Assembly (NCBI GenBank): GCA_958295515.1
Contig: CATQGW010000002.1
Location: forward strand, 62,001-126,000
Source of the DNA: an uncultured Dehalococcoidia bacterium
GTDB lineage: Bacteria; Chloroflexota; Dehalococcoidia; Bin125
Reading direction: 5' to 3'
DNA length: 64,000 bases
Under the pieces are notes generated by a model. The model had not been told where the DNA came from, made no database searches, and worked only from the letters and a program-made list of their open reading frames with translations. A program made the position numbers and the translations under genes. Below are positions 32,184-40,770 of the stretch, piece after piece; position 1 is the first letter of the stretch, and each line of letters begins with the position of its first letter.

Positions 32184-32891
32184 CTAGCGATCCGGCGGCA
32201 GCTCGCCCGGCGGCGACGGATGCCCATGCTGCGAGCCTCCGGTCGGTACGCCCAGCACCAGCTGCCGCTGCCGCACGACGACGGTGTCGAAGATGAAGTC
32301 GTGCAGCGCCCGACGATCGCGCTGCCACAGCACCCACGCCACATTGACGATGAAGGCGATGCCCACCGCCATGGCCGCCGTGCTGGTCACGTCCTGCACG
32401 GAGTCGCCCACGATGACCGAGATCACGGTAAAGATCAGACCCAGTCCGCTGGGCCAGTGATCGCGCACGATCACCCGCGCGGCGGACGCGGTGCCGCCGC
32501 CCGCTCGATAGACATACAGGCCGAGCATCCGCATGCCGGGCGATTGCCCGTACTTGGCGGTCAAGAGCCAGCCGAGCACCGCGCCGCCCACCATGGCCGC
32601 GCTGATCACCAGTTCATCGGTGCGGGTCAGAACGAACTCTGGGTTACCGTCTTCGTTGTCGATCTGCTCGCTCAATACCAGCATCAGCACCACGAAGACG
32701 ATCGCCAGTCCGATCGAATCGATCAGATAGGCCGCCAGCCGTCGCATCCGCGGCGCGAGTTCGAGCGTGCCCGATCTGTCGAAGCGCAAGTTGCCGCAGT
32801 TGCCGCAGGACAGCCCATCCTGCCAAATTCGCGCGCCGCAGCCCGCGCACATCTCCCCCTCGCCCGTCCCCGGCTGTCCAAAGTCGCTCAT
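32184..32891 (-). CDS. RDD-family membrane protein 3 with N-terminal zinc ribbon
   Basis: In this 235-residue protein a zinc ribbon (CAGCGARIWQDGLSCGNCG) precedes RMRRLAAYLIDSIG, the RDD start, and several membrane helices with GQSPGMRMLGLYV and ALHDFIFDTVVVRQR. It is the first of three tandem RDD genes; the set arose by duplication with different added domains. A palindromic repeat lies upstream at 33011-33050. Confidence 0.8.
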   Translation of the reverse strand: MSDFGQPGTGEGEMCAGCGARIWQDGLSCGNCGNLRFDRSGTLELAPRMRRLAAYLIDSIGLAIVFVVLMLVLSEQIDNEDGNPEFVLTRTDELVISAAMVGGAVLGWLLTAKYGQSPGMRMLGLYVYRAGGGTASAARVIVRDHWPSGLGLIFTVISVIVGDSVQDVTSTAAMAVGIAFIVNVAWVLWQRDRRALHDFIFDTVVVRQRQLVLGVPTGGSQHGHPSPPGELPPDR

Positions 32892-32925
32892 CGGAGCAGC
32901 TTACCCCGTCACTCGCCCCTCCTCG

Positions 32926-33050
32926 TCATACCCGCGCCGTCTCCCTCGTCATTGCCGCGCCCCGCCGCGGCAATCTCGCCGTGCCCGCACCGACCTTCGT
33001 GCCGCTCACCGCGAGATACCCGCGGCAAGCGCGGGTATGACGAGGATGGG
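32926..33050. repeat. Palindromic intergenic repeat, site 2 (compound)
   Basis: Contains the same ATACCCGCG-GCAAG-CGCGGGTAT core at about 33019-33041, and before it GTCATACCCGCG and a GCCGCGG-based palindrome. The stretch 32892-33129 between RDD protein 3 and the 3' end of the PHP gene holds nothing else. Confidence 0.7.
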
Positions 33051-33129
33051 GCGAGTGTGACGGAGGAGCAGCGAGTATGACGGAGGGCGGGAGCAGTGAA
33101 GGCGCATCGGCAGAATGGCGTGGACGACG

Positions 33130-33726
33130 TCAGTACGCAAGCGCTACCGGCCGATAGGCGCCCGCGCGCAGCGCCGCCACCAACTCCGCCATCGTCCCGA
33201 TCTCCCCGTCGAACTCCGTCGCCGCCGTGCCTACCTCGTGCAGTGCGTGGCAATCGCTGCCTCCGATCGGCGGCAACGGCAAGTTTCGCCCCCGCGACGC
33301 CGCCGACTGGTTTTGCAGCGGTCCGTCGCAGCCGTTCAGACCCTCCACGCCGTCGAACAGCTCGCGGAAGGCGTCCGGCGGTACGCGCAGGCCGGGATCT
33401 CGGGCAGGGTGCGCCAGGAACATCAGCGCGCCGTGTTCATCGCAGCGCTCGCGCAGCAGCCGCGCCTCCGAAATCCGCGGCGTCAAATTGGGCAGCCCGT
33501 AGACCAGCACATGCCCCAACTCCGTCGTCACCTCCACCCCGCTCAGCACCAGAATTGTGGAGCTCTCGTTGAGCGCCGCTACCCGCTCCGCCGGCCAGAC
33601 CACGTCGTGCTCGGTCAGCACCACCCCGTCCAGCCCGCGCTCGGCCGACTGCACGATCAGGTCGTGGGGGAGCAGGTTGCTGTCGGTCGACCAGACGGCC
33701 GTGTGGGAGTGCAGGTCAATGCGCAT
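33130..33726 (-). CDS. PHP-domain metal-dependent phosphoesterase
   Basis: The 198-residue protein has the PHP metal ligands: DLHSHT at the N-terminus, LTEHDVVWP, GVEVTTELGHVLVYG, AHPARDPG and the terminal GSDCHALHEVG. These are typical of small PHP phosphatases related to histidinol phosphatase and the DNA polymerase III PHP domain. The ATG at 33726 directly precedes RIDLHSH; a GTG three codons earlier is possible. It is divergent from the F420 cluster. Confidence 0.85.
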   Translation of the reverse strand: MRIDLHSHTAVWSTDSNLLPHDLIVQSAERGLDGVVLTEHDVVWPAERVAALNESSTILVLSGVEVTTELGHVLVYGLPNLTPRISEARLLRERCDEHGALMFLAHPARDPGLRVPPDAFRELFDGVEGLNGCDGPLQNQSAASRGRNLPLPPIGGSDCHALHEVGTAATEFDGEIGTMAELVAALRAGAYRPVALAY

Positions 33727-33781
33727 CCCGCGCACTGTCCCGCGTGGAGCGGCGCTGGGTCAACCTGCGCTGCTGCGCGTG

Positions 33782-33787
33782 TACGCT
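33782..33787 (+). promoter_or_regulatory. -10 element, leaderless start of the cof operon
   Basis: TACGCT, then six bases, then the GTG at 33794. Confidence 0.5.
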
Positions 33788-33793
33788 GCGCGC

Positions 33794-34135
33794 GTGTCGA
33801 TCGAGCAGGTGGAGTTCGTTGCGGCGGCCGTGCAGGACGAGCGCCAGCTCGACGGCGCGTGGCATCTCGAACTGCTGGCCGAGTCCGAGGAGGCCTCGAT
33901 GGCGCTGCGCCTGGTGCTCGATCGCGAGGGAACCGTCGAAGAGGGCGAGCTGATCCTCACCCGCGAGAACGCCGACGAGTTGGGCGTGATTGAGCCGGGC
34001 GCAATGGCGGACGAGCTGGATCCGCTCGAACTGGAGCTCGCCGCCGAGCTCGGCGGGCGCGCGGCGGCGCTGACGCTCGTTCAGCGCGACGACGGCGATT
34101 TCGACTTGCTGCTCGAGCTCGGAGCCGCACAGTGA
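33794..34135 (+). CDS. Hypothetical protein heading the cofD-cofC operon
   Basis: This acidic 113-residue protein (VEFVAAAVQDERQLDGAWHL...) contains repeated short beta-like segments (LELLAES, LRLVLDREG, LTLVQRDDG) and ends LLLELGAAQ. Its stop codon overlaps the GTG start of cofD (GTGA), so it is co-translated with F420 biosynthesis genes. I do not recognise a family; a small beta-rich accessory protein is as far as the sequence goes. The GTG start follows TACGCT by six bases. Confidence 0.65.
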   Translation: MSIEQVEFVAAAVQDERQLDGAWHLELLAESEEASMALRLVLDREGTVEEGELILTRENADELGVIEPGAMADELDPLELELAAELGGRAAALTLVQRDDGDFDLLLELGAAQ

Positions 34136-35067
34136 GCGCCGTTGCGGTGCTCGCCGGCGGCGTGGGAGCGGCGCGCTTTCTCGACGGCCTCGTGCAGGTC
34201 GTCGCGCCGCAGGATGTGACTGCGATCGTCAACGTCGGCGACGACATGGAGTGGGCAGGGCTGCATATCGCACCCGACCTCGACACGGTGATGTACACGC
34301 TCTCCGGCCTGGTCAACCCCGAGATGGGCTGGGGCGTGGCCAACGATGGTCGGCGGGTGCTCGACCGGCTCAAGTCGCTGGGCGGGCCGGCGTGGTTCAC
34401 GATCGGCGACGACGATCTGGCGACGCACCTGTACCGCACGCAGCGGCTGCGCGAGGGCGCGCCGCTCTCCACGATCACGGCGGAGTTGTGCGAGCGGGTG
34501 GGGATCGAATGCCGGGTGACGCCGGTCACCGACGACCGGCTGCGCACCGTCGTGCAGACGCCGGAAGGCGAGCTCGCCTTCCAGGATTACTTCGTCCGCC
34601 GCCGCGCCGCCGATCCCGTGCATGCCCTCCGCTTCGACGGCGCGGAAGCCGCCCGCCCCGCCCCCGGCCTGATCGAAGCCGTCGAGCAGGCCGAGGCGAT
34701 CGTGATCGCGCCCAGCAACCCGTTCCTCTCGATCGACCCGCTGCTCGCCGTGCCCGGCGTGCGCGAGGCGGTGACGGCTTCCGATGCTCCGGTGGTGGCG
34801 ATCAGTCCGATCATCGGCGGCGCGGCGGTCAAAGGTCCCGCCGCCGAGATTCTCGACAGCCTCGGCCACGATGTCTCCGCGCTCGGCGTCGCGCGCCTCT
34901 ACGACGGCCTCGCCGACGTGTTCATCCTCGACGAGCAGGATGCCGACCTCGTCGGGCAAATCGAAGCGGAAACATCGCTGCGCTGTACGGCGACGCAAAC
35001 GCTGATGAGCGGCCCGGCCGAAAAGCGGGCGCTCGCGCAGGCCGCGCTCGCCGAGGCTTCCGCATGA
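34132..35067 (+). CDS. cofD: 2-phospho-L-lactate transferase (CofD/FbiA)
   Basis: A 311-residue protein with the CofD N-terminus VLAGGVGAARFLDGL, IVNVGDD for metal and substrate binding, DLDTVMYTLSG, FTIGDDDLATHLYRT, and IAPSNPFLSIDPLLAVPGV. It joins the phospholactate- or phosphoenolpyruvate-derived GDP donor to Fo, making F420-0 or its dehydro form. It starts with GTG overlapping the previous gene and ends overlapping cofC (ATGA). Fo synthase and the glutamate ligase are not in the window. Confidence 0.93.
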   Translation: MSAVAVLAGGVGAARFLDGLVQVVAPQDVTAIVNVGDDMEWAGLHIAPDLDTVMYTLSGLVNPEMGWGVANDGRRVLDRLKSLGGPAWFTIGDDDLATHLYRTQRLREGAPLSTITAELCERVGIECRVTPVTDDRLRTVVQTPEGELAFQDYFVRRRAADPVHALRFDGAEAARPAPGLIEAVEQAEAIVIAPSNPFLSIDPLLAVPGVREAVTASDAPVVAISPIIGGAAVKGPAAEILDSLGHDVSALGVARLYDGLADVFILDEQDADLVGQIEAETSLRCTATQTLMSGPAEKRALAQAALAEASA

Positions 35068-35756
35068 CACTCGTTGTGGACGGCGAAATCGTCGCGCTGG
35101 TGCCGGTACGCGGCCTGCCGGCGGGCAAGCGCCGGCTCGCGGCCACACTGAGCGTCGAGCAGCGCAACGGACTGGTCCGCGCGATGCTCGACGATGTGGT
35201 CACCGCCCTCCTACAGGCCGAATCGATCGACCGCGTGGTGATCTGCAGCCGCGACGCCGCGGCGCATGAGGAAGCGGACCGGCTCAACGTCGATTTCCTG
35301 GACCAGGCCGATCAGCGCCCCGGCTACAACGCGGCTGTGGCGCGGGCGCAGGCGGACCTCGCGCAGGCGGAGGCGCTGCTAATCGCGCCCGCGGATGTGC
35401 CCTTGATCACTCCCGACGCCGTGGACCTGGTCGTAGCGACGGCACCCGACGGCGAGGCTGTGGTCGTCGCTCCCGCCCACAACGGCGGCACCAACGCGCT
35501 CTTCCTGCGTCCGCCGGGCATCATCCGCCCCGCCTTTGGGCCCTCATCGGCGCGCGCGCACGCCCAGGCCGCCACCGCGGCAGGCGAAGCCGGCGTGCCG
35601 TTTCGCCAGGCCAAGATCGATGTCTGGGCGTACGACGTCGACACGCCCGCGGATCTCAAACACCTTGAGCAGGTACTCCCTGAGCTGCCCGACGCCATCG
35701 CTCCCAACACCCGCGCCTGGCTCGATCGCACTCGAACGCCCGACTCAGCACCGTGA
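35064..35756 (+). CDS. cofC: 2-phospho-L-lactate guanylyltransferase (CofC/FbiD)
   Basis: The 230-residue nucleotidyltransferase has VPVRGLPAGKRRLAATLS (the phosphate-binding and Lys segment), VVICSRDAAAHEEADRLN, IAPADVPLITPD and the terminal KIDVWAYDVDTPADL. It activates phospholactate or PEP with GTP for CofD. ATG 35064 overlaps the cofD stop. The pair shows that the organism makes F420, consistent with the F420-rich oxidoreductase content of its presumed lineage. Confidence 0.9.
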   Translation: MTLVVDGEIVALVPVRGLPAGKRRLAATLSVEQRNGLVRAMLDDVVTALLQAESIDRVVICSRDAAAHEEADRLNVDFLDQADQRPGYNAAVARAQADLAQAEALLIAPADVPLITPDAVDLVVATAPDGEAVVVAPAHNGGTNALFLRPPGIIRPAFGPSSARAHAQAATAAGEAGVPFRQAKIDVWAYDVDTPADLKHLEQVLPELPDAIAPNTRAWLDRTRTPDSAP

Positions 35757-35808
35757 GCTGGATCGGCTATCGTGAAACTCAAGCAAGTTGGGGCAGAGAG
35801 GCGCCGAG

Positions 35809-36126
35809 ATGACGACCGAATCCTCAACCTTCACCGACGACCAGCAGGCGCAGGCTGCGCAGACTTCGCCCCTCACCCTCAAAGAAGAAACGCCCGAGGA
35901 GCGCGCGAGAGCCGGGCGCGCTCAGCGGCAGGCGTACGCGAACCTTGAGTACCTCGGCGAGATCTTCGACGATCTGCTGCGCGAACATTACGGGCGGCTG
36001 GTCACGGTCTACGGCGACCGCCAGTTGCTGATCGGCGATGACGGGTATGAGATGCACGAGTCGCTGACCGAAGAGGAGCGGGAGACGGCGACGCTTCTGC
36101 CGATTACGACATGGTGGGTCAGGTAA
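35809..36126 (+). CDS. Hypothetical protein, 105 residues
   Basis: The product is charged and hydrophilic: a Thr/Gln-rich start, ERARAGRAQRQAYANLEYLGEIFDDLLREHYG, then a strand-rich end with TVYGDRQLLIGDDGYEMHESLTEEE. An AGAGG site eight bases upstream supports ATG 35809 over the longer frame. No family is recognised. It is separate from the cof operon by 52 bases. Confidence 0.55.
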   Translation: MTTESSTFTDDQQAQAAQTSPLTLKEETPEERARAGRAQRQAYANLEYLGEIFDDLLREHYGRLVTVYGDRQLLIGDDGYEMHESLTEEERETATLLPITTWWVR

Positions 36127-36186
36127 GCCGGCGAGCCCTAGTAGCCCGGACGGCGCGTGCGCAAGCGGCGCAGGGCGCTTGAGATA

Positions 36187-36192
36187 TACGCT
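36187..36192 (+). promoter_or_regulatory. -10 element, leaderless start of 36199 gene
   Basis: TACGCT, then six bases, then ATG 36199. The same hexamer and spacing precede the gene at 33794. Confidence 0.45.
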
Positions 36193-36198
36193 GCCGCC

Positions 36199-36396
36199 AT
36201 GGTCTACTGCCGACTGCGCATCAACATTCGGCGCTGGGCGAACACCATGCGCCGAGGCGGTTTCCCTCAAGAATCCGCCGAAGAGTTCGGCGGCAACGTG
36301 AGCCGCGAAGACCTCGCGCACCTTGAGCTGCGGCTGTTCGTCTTCATGGTGGTCGTCGTTGGCGTGGCCACCGGCATCATCGTGGCCGTCAACTGA
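36199..36396 (+). CDS. Small tail-anchored membrane protein, 65 residues
   Basis: After a basic N-terminal part (CRLRINIRRWANTMRRGG) and NVSREDLAHLELR, one strongly hydrophobic helix (LFVFMVVVVGVATGIIVAV) ends the protein. It would insert by its tail with the N-terminus in the cytoplasm. The ATG at 36199 fits a leaderless promoter; a longer frame from 36157 has no binding site. Function unknown. Confidence 0.55.
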   Translation: MVYCRLRINIRRWANTMRRGGFPQESAEEFGGNVSREDLAHLELRLFVFMVVVVGVATGIIVAVN

Positions 36397-36405
36397 CCTC
36401 GTCCG

Positions 36406-37572
36406 CTAGATGCGCGGCAGGCCCAGGCCGCGCTGGGCCATGATGTTGCGCTGCAGCTCGTTGGCGCCCGCGCCGAAGGTGGGCATCACGGCGGCCATAT
36501 AGCCGTTCGACGCGCTCCCATCGATCGGCGCGCGCGGGTCGCCCGGCTCCAGCTGGCCGTAGAGACCCATCGCGTGCAGCGAGAAGTTTTGCAGGCGCTG
36601 CATCATCTCCGTGCTGAACACCTTCACCTGGCTCGCCTCGTAGTTGGGGCTTTCGTCGCGCTTGAGCATGTCGAGGATGCGGTAGGAGAGGTGCTGGAGC
36701 ACCTCGATCTCGATGCGGAAGTCGGCCAGCCCGTGGCGCACCCCCTCATCGTCCACCGCGCGCCCGCCGGGGCCGGCGCTGCGCGCCCAGTCGATCAGCT
36801 GGTCGTAGACGGAGCGCACGCCGGAGACGGTGAAGATCGAGATGCGCTCGCGGTCCAGCGCGTGCGCCGCGTAGTACCAGCCGCGGTTTTCTTCGCCCAC
36901 CAGCGCCTCGGTGGGGACGCGGACATCCTCGAAGTAGACCTCGTTGGTGCGGTAGCCGGGCATCGTCCAGATCGGCTTGACCGTGATGCCGGATGATTTC
37001 AGGTCGACCAGCATCATCGAGACGCCGCGGTGTTTGGGCGCGTCGGGGTCGGTGCGGGTGGCCAGCCAGACGTACTCCGAGCGGTGCGCGCCGGATGTGA
37101 AGCGCTTGGTGCCGTTGAGGATGTAGTCGTCGCCGTCCTTGGCGGCGCGCAGCTGGAGTGAGGCGAGGTCGCTGCCGGCGTCGGGCTCGGTGTAGCCGAG
37201 CGCGAATTCCACCTCGCCGCGGGCGATCGGCGGCAGGAAGCGTTCCTGCTGTTCGTCGGTGCCGAAGCGCATCAGCGTCGGTCCGACCTGCTGGGTGGCG
37301 ACGGTGGCCTGCGGCGCGCCGACGTAGTTCATCGCCTCCCAGAACAGGTACTGCTCCTCCAGCGAGCGCTCCTGCCCGCCGTATTCGGCCGGCCAGGACA
37401 TGGTCAGCCAGCCGCGCTCGGCCAGCAGTTTGCGGAAGGCGCGCTCGTCCTCGAACGTCTCGGTCTGCGGATCGCCGATCCTGGCACGCAGCTCAGGCGT
37501 CCACTCGGCGTCGAGAAAGCCCTTCACCTCGGCCTCGAAGGCCAATGCCTGCTCGCTGAAGTGGTACTCCAT
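36406..37572 (-). CDS. Acyl-CoA dehydrogenase
   Basis: The 388-residue flavoprotein has SWPAEYGGQ, ALGYTEPDAGSDLASL, NGTKRFTSGAH and a C-terminal ANELQRNIMAQRGLGLPR. The layout matches the ACAD family, with the FAD-binding segment intact. It oxidises an acyl-CoA at C2-C3. ATG 37572 has GGAGAG upstream; the longer frame has none. It is the last gene of the operon that begins with the UGSC selenoprotein, 28 bases after the MFS gene, which ties the operon to acyl-CoA or organic-acid use. Confidence 0.87.
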   Translation of the reverse strand: MEYHFSEQALAFEAEVKGFLDAEWTPELRARIGDPQTETFEDERAFRKLLAERGWLTMSWPAEYGGQERSLEEQYLFWEAMNYVGAPQATVATQQVGPTLMRFGTDEQQERFLPPIARGEVEFALGYTEPDAGSDLASLQLRAAKDGDDYILNGTKRFTSGAHRSEYVWLATRTDPDAPKHRGVSMMLVDLKSSGITVKPIWTMPGYRTNEVYFEDVRVPTEALVGEENRGWYYAAHALDRERISIFTVSGVRSVYDQLIDWARSAGPGGRAVDDEGVRHGLADFRIEIEVLQHLSYRILDMLKRDESPNYEASQVKVFSTEMMQRLQNFSLHAMGLYGQLEPGDPRAPIDGSASNGYMAAVMPTFGAGANELQRNIMAQRGLGLPRI

Positions 37573-37600
37573 GGTTCGGCTCTCCACTCTCGGCCCGCGC

Positions 37601-38992
37601 TCAGGCGGAGTCCTGTTTGTTCGGTGCGACACGCGCAATGTACGACACCACCGCGCCGTTGGCCGCAGGCTCGCTGCGCGCGGGCGGCGGCGGCGCTGCC
37701 GGCGCGACGGGATGCTGCGGTACGCGGGCGCGGAGGATCGCGGGGCGAAGGATGATCAGGGCGGTGAGGGCGAGCAGCACGGCCCAGGACATCGGCGGGA
37801 AGAGCGTCTCCATCGTGAGCCATTCGGCGAGCGATCCGAGCGGCAGCGCGACGAGTTGCGACATCCCCATGCCGAGGAAAACGAGGCCCATCACCCGCCC
37901 GCGCATTTCGTTGGGTGCGATATGGGCGATGATTGCGGCGGAGGAGACCATCGCCATCGACATCCCGGTGCCGAGCAGGTAGTTGCCGAGGATGGCGTTG
38001 AGGGCGGTGGGCATCAGGGTGAAGACGACGAAGCCGAGCGCCATCACGATCACGCCGCCGGCGGTGAGCATCCCTTTGCGCTCGATCCAGGAGAAGCGCA
38101 CGAGGATGGTGGAGGCGATCATCGCGCCCAGTCCCCAGAAGACGGCGATGAAGCTGAACTGCGACCAGGTAGCGCCGACCACCGTCGTGATCCAGTGCGG
38201 TCCGAGCGAGCCGGTGGGCGGCATGATCAGGGTCATCATCAGGATCACGGCGGCGACGGTCCAGAGGATGACGGGCTGCGAGCGGGTGTAGCGGAGACCG
38301 GCGGCGATGTCGCGGAAGGCCTGCCCGGCACCGCCCTTCTGCGCGGCGAGGTGCGCGGCGGAGAAGACGGTGCGATAGGACATGATCGCCAGGATCAGGA
38401 TCTCGCCGAGGTGTCCGAACGAGGAGATCGCGTAGACAGTGCCATGTCCGAGGTAGTCGATCAGCAGCCCGGACGCGATGATCGCGATGGGCATCGCGAG
38501 CGACATGGCGGCGGAGTTGAGCGCGATGCCGGCCGGTGTGAGGCGGGGGCCGAGAATTTCGGGCGCGATCGCGTTGCGGGTGGGACCGTCGATTGCATGG
38601 GCGGCGGAGGCGAGCGCGGTGAAGAAGAAGAACAAGACGACGGCGGTGGTGTCGGATGCGCCGGTCCACATCATGACGGCAATGGCGATGTTGGCGACGA
38701 ATGCCAGGGTCTGAGTGGCGATCAGCAGTCGGCGGCGGTCGAAGCGGTCGGCGAGCGCGCCGCCGAACAGCCCGAAGCCGACCATCCCGAGGCCGCGAAT
38801 GGTGCTGATCGCCGCCACCATCACCACCACGTTGTCGTCGGCGATCACCTGAATCCAGGCGATCGCCGTGACGAATTGCAGCGGCATCATGCTCTGGCCG
38901 ACGATGAAGCCGCCGAGCAGCAGCCGAAACTCGCGCAGGCGCAGCGGCTCGAGCATGCCGGGGCGGCCGGTCGGCGAGGCGGCGGCGCTCAT
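37601..38992 (-). CDS. MFS transporter
   Basis: A 463-residue major facilitator with about twelve hydrophobic segments, GGALADRFDRRRLLI between helices 2 and 3 (the MFS loop motif), and MRGRVMGLVFLGMGMSQL in the second half. The N-terminus LREFRLLLGGFIVGQ resembles the drug-exporter-like (DHA3/enterobactin exporter) branch. The start overlaps the methyltransferase stop (ATGA). Together with its neighbours it may export or import a product of the UGSC pathway; the direction is not knowable from sequence. Confidence 0.85.
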   Translation of the reverse strand: MSAAASPTGRPGMLEPLRLREFRLLLGGFIVGQSMMPLQFVTAIAWIQVIADDNVVVMVAAISTIRGLGMVGFGLFGGALADRFDRRRLLIATQTLAFVANIAIAVMMWTGASDTTAVVLFFFFTALASAAHAIDGPTRNAIAPEILGPRLTPAGIALNSAAMSLAMPIAIIASGLLIDYLGHGTVYAISSFGHLGEILILAIMSYRTVFSAAHLAAQKGGAGQAFRDIAAGLRYTRSQPVILWTVAAVILMMTLIMPPTGSLGPHWITTVVGATWSQFSFIAVFWGLGAMIASTILVRFSWIERKGMLTAGGVIVMALGFVVFTLMPTALNAILGNYLLGTGMSMAMVSSAAIIAHIAPNEMRGRVMGLVFLGMGMSQLVALPLGSLAEWLTMETLFPPMSWAVLLALTALIILRPAILRARVPQHPVAPAAPPPPARSEPAANGAVVSYIARVAPNKQDSA

Positions 38993-39648
38993 GAGCCGCC
39001 GCCGGTCGGGGCGCGGCGTTTTTGTGCTTCGAGCACGCTGTGACGCGGGCCCTGGTGGGCTTTGTGCGCGTCGCCGAAGATGAATTCGAGCCGCCCAGTG
39101 ACATAACGGCGGAGGCCGTTGACGACCACCACGACGAGCGCGCCGCCGTCGGTCAGATGATCGTGGGCGTCGAGCAGGATTTCGTCGAGCGCATCGTTGC
39201 CGGCCTGGGCGGGGAGGTTGGAGACGATCAGGTGGTAGGGATCGCCGTCGAGATCGCGCAGGCCGGGGCTGAGTCGGGCGCAGGCGTTGGGGAGCTCGTT
39301 GGCGGCGATGTTGGCGCGGGCGGCTTCGACGGCGCGGAGGTCGCTGTCGACCAGCGTCACCTGCGCCTGCGGCCAGCGGGCGGCGAGCGTGAGCCCGATC
39401 GCGCCGTAGCCGCAGCCCAGATCGAGCACGCGCTGCTGCGGCGGGACGCTTTGCAGCTCGCGCAGCAGCAGCGCGGTGCCGCCGTCGATCGCCCGCGCAG
39501 AGAACAGGCCGTGGCGCGTCTCGAGTGTGAGCTGTCGCCCGCCGGCCTCGCATTGCACGACCGGCTGGCGCGTCAGCCGCGCGCGCAGGGCGTCTAGCGG
39601 ATCGCCGGTCTCGCGCTGGCCGCGCTCTGCGCCGTCGGTCTTGGTCAC
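38989..39648 (-). CDS. Class I SAM methyltransferase, RsmC-like
   Basis: The 219-residue enzyme has motif I VLDLGCGYGAIGLTLA, a VTLVDSD acid, and the motif IV variant SNLPAQAGN where RsmC has NPPF. This NLPA/NIPA form is common in RsmC-like proteins outside Proteobacteria. Possible substrate is 16S rRNA guanine, or a small molecule given the operon context. Its GTG start at 39648 overlaps the stop of the upstream gene. Confidence 0.8.
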   Translation of the reverse strand: MTKTDGAERGQRETGDPLDALRARLTRQPVVQCEAGGRQLTLETRHGLFSARAIDGGTALLLRELQSVPPQQRVLDLGCGYGAIGLTLAARWPQAQVTLVDSDLRAVEAARANIAANELPNACARLSPGLRDLDGDPYHLIVSNLPAQAGNDALDEILLDAHDHLTDGGALVVVVVNGLRRYVTGRLEFIFGDAHKAHQGPRHSVLEAQKRRAPTGGGS

Positions 39649-40757
39649 CCCTGAATGATGGCCGAAGGCGGGACGAATTGGGCGGCGCCGATTTCGTGCC
39701 CCCAACCCATCCCGGTGTAGATGCTGGTCCACTTGCCGGCGTGGCTGCCGGCGACGGTGAGCTGGATGAAGGAGGGGTCGACGAACTTGGGGATCGGGCG
39801 GTCGAGGTCCTGGTCGGTGTAGCCGGGTTGGCCGAGCAGATAGCGCGGATAGCCGGAGCCCGACTCGTCGTTTTCCAACCGCTCGCGCAGCGGTTTGGCG
39901 CTCTGCTCGACGATGCATTCGCGGATATCGTTCTTGGACCAGCCGTCGGCGCGGAAGACATCGGCGTGCTCCGGCGCGACCACGAACATGGTGGGCGCGC
40001 TGGGGCTTTTGGGATCGCCGATCGACTGCGAGGCGAGCGCCAGCGAGCCGGCCAACTGGCGGGCGGTGCGGCTGGTCTGGTCGATGCAGACCCGCGGCCC
40101 GCCCATCACCGGCATCAGCGTCAGCACATCCTGATCGGCTTCATAGCCGTGCTCCACGTGCCAGGGCTCCCAGGGGCTGGCTTCCTCGTATTCGGCGTAG
40201 GTCAGCGTCCACTTGTGGCCGCCGCCCTGAATGGCCTGCTCGATTTCGCCGGGGCGCGCGCCGCCGACATTGCGCAGCAGCAGCCGAAAGGCGCGCCCCA
40301 CCGTGTTGCTCGGACGGTTCGCCTGCCCCAGCGCGTTGAGCCCGGAGTTGATGCCGAGACGCTCGCGGACGGGCCCGTTGATCACCATCATCGCGGCCGC
40401 GCCGGCCGTCGTCGCCACCAGTCCATGGAACGGATAGCGCACGCCCTGGCGCGGGTTGAGCGCGGCTTCGACGGCGGCCAGCACGAGCGGAAAGTGTTCG
40501 GGCGCGCAGCCGGCCATCACCGCGTTGATCGCGATCTTCTCGATCGTGCCGTCGGCGTAGTTGGGCGGCACGGGCGCGATCTGCTCCTGCGGATCGCGCT
40601 CCGTCGCCGCCAGCATGTCGCGCACCCGAGCGGGCGTGGGGGGAACGACCGGCAGCCCGTCGGTGAGGCCCTGCTCGAACAGGAACTCGTGGACATCGAC
40701 GTGATCGGCGATGTCGATGACGCGAGCCGCCAGGCTGTCGGCCGATGATCGGCTCAT
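39645..40757 (-). CDS. UGSC-partner protein, 370 residues
   Basis: An uncharacterised protein found 13 bases after the UGSC selenoprotein. Recognisable blocks are GLTDGLPVVPPTPARVRDML, KIAINAVMAGCAPEHFPLVLAA, HGLVATTAGAAAMMVINGP, RNVGGARPG, IDQTSRTARQLAGSLALA and GWSKNDIRECI. It is homologous over almost its full length to residues about 175-525 of the protein at 42350-43927, where a thioredoxin-like domain is fused in front. That swap suggests the selenoprotein supplies the redox function that the fused domain supplies in the paralogue. The catalysed reaction is unknown. Confidence 0.7.
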   Translation of the reverse strand: MSRSSADSLAARVIDIADHVDVHEFLFEQGLTDGLPVVPPTPARVRDMLAATERDPQEQIAPVPPNYADGTIEKIAINAVMAGCAPEHFPLVLAAVEAALNPRQGVRYPFHGLVATTAGAAAMMVINGPVRERLGINSGLNALGQANRPSNTVGRAFRLLLRNVGGARPGEIEQAIQGGGHKWTLTYAEYEEASPWEPWHVEHGYEADQDVLTLMPVMGGPRVCIDQTSRTARQLAGSLALASQSIGDPKSPSAPTMFVVAPEHADVFRADGWSKNDIRECIVEQSAKPLRERLENDESGSGYPRYLLGQPGYTDQDLDRPIPKFVDPSFIQLTVAGSHAGKWTSIYTGMGWGHEIGAAQFVPPSAIIQG

Positions 40758-40770
40758 GGGCGCGCGCCCG

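Noticed and set aside
37400-39043. 547-codon plus-strand frame rich in Gly, His and Glu
   Set aside because: Overlaps the MFS, methyltransferase and acyl-CoA dehydrogenase genes on the other strand; low-complexity translation.
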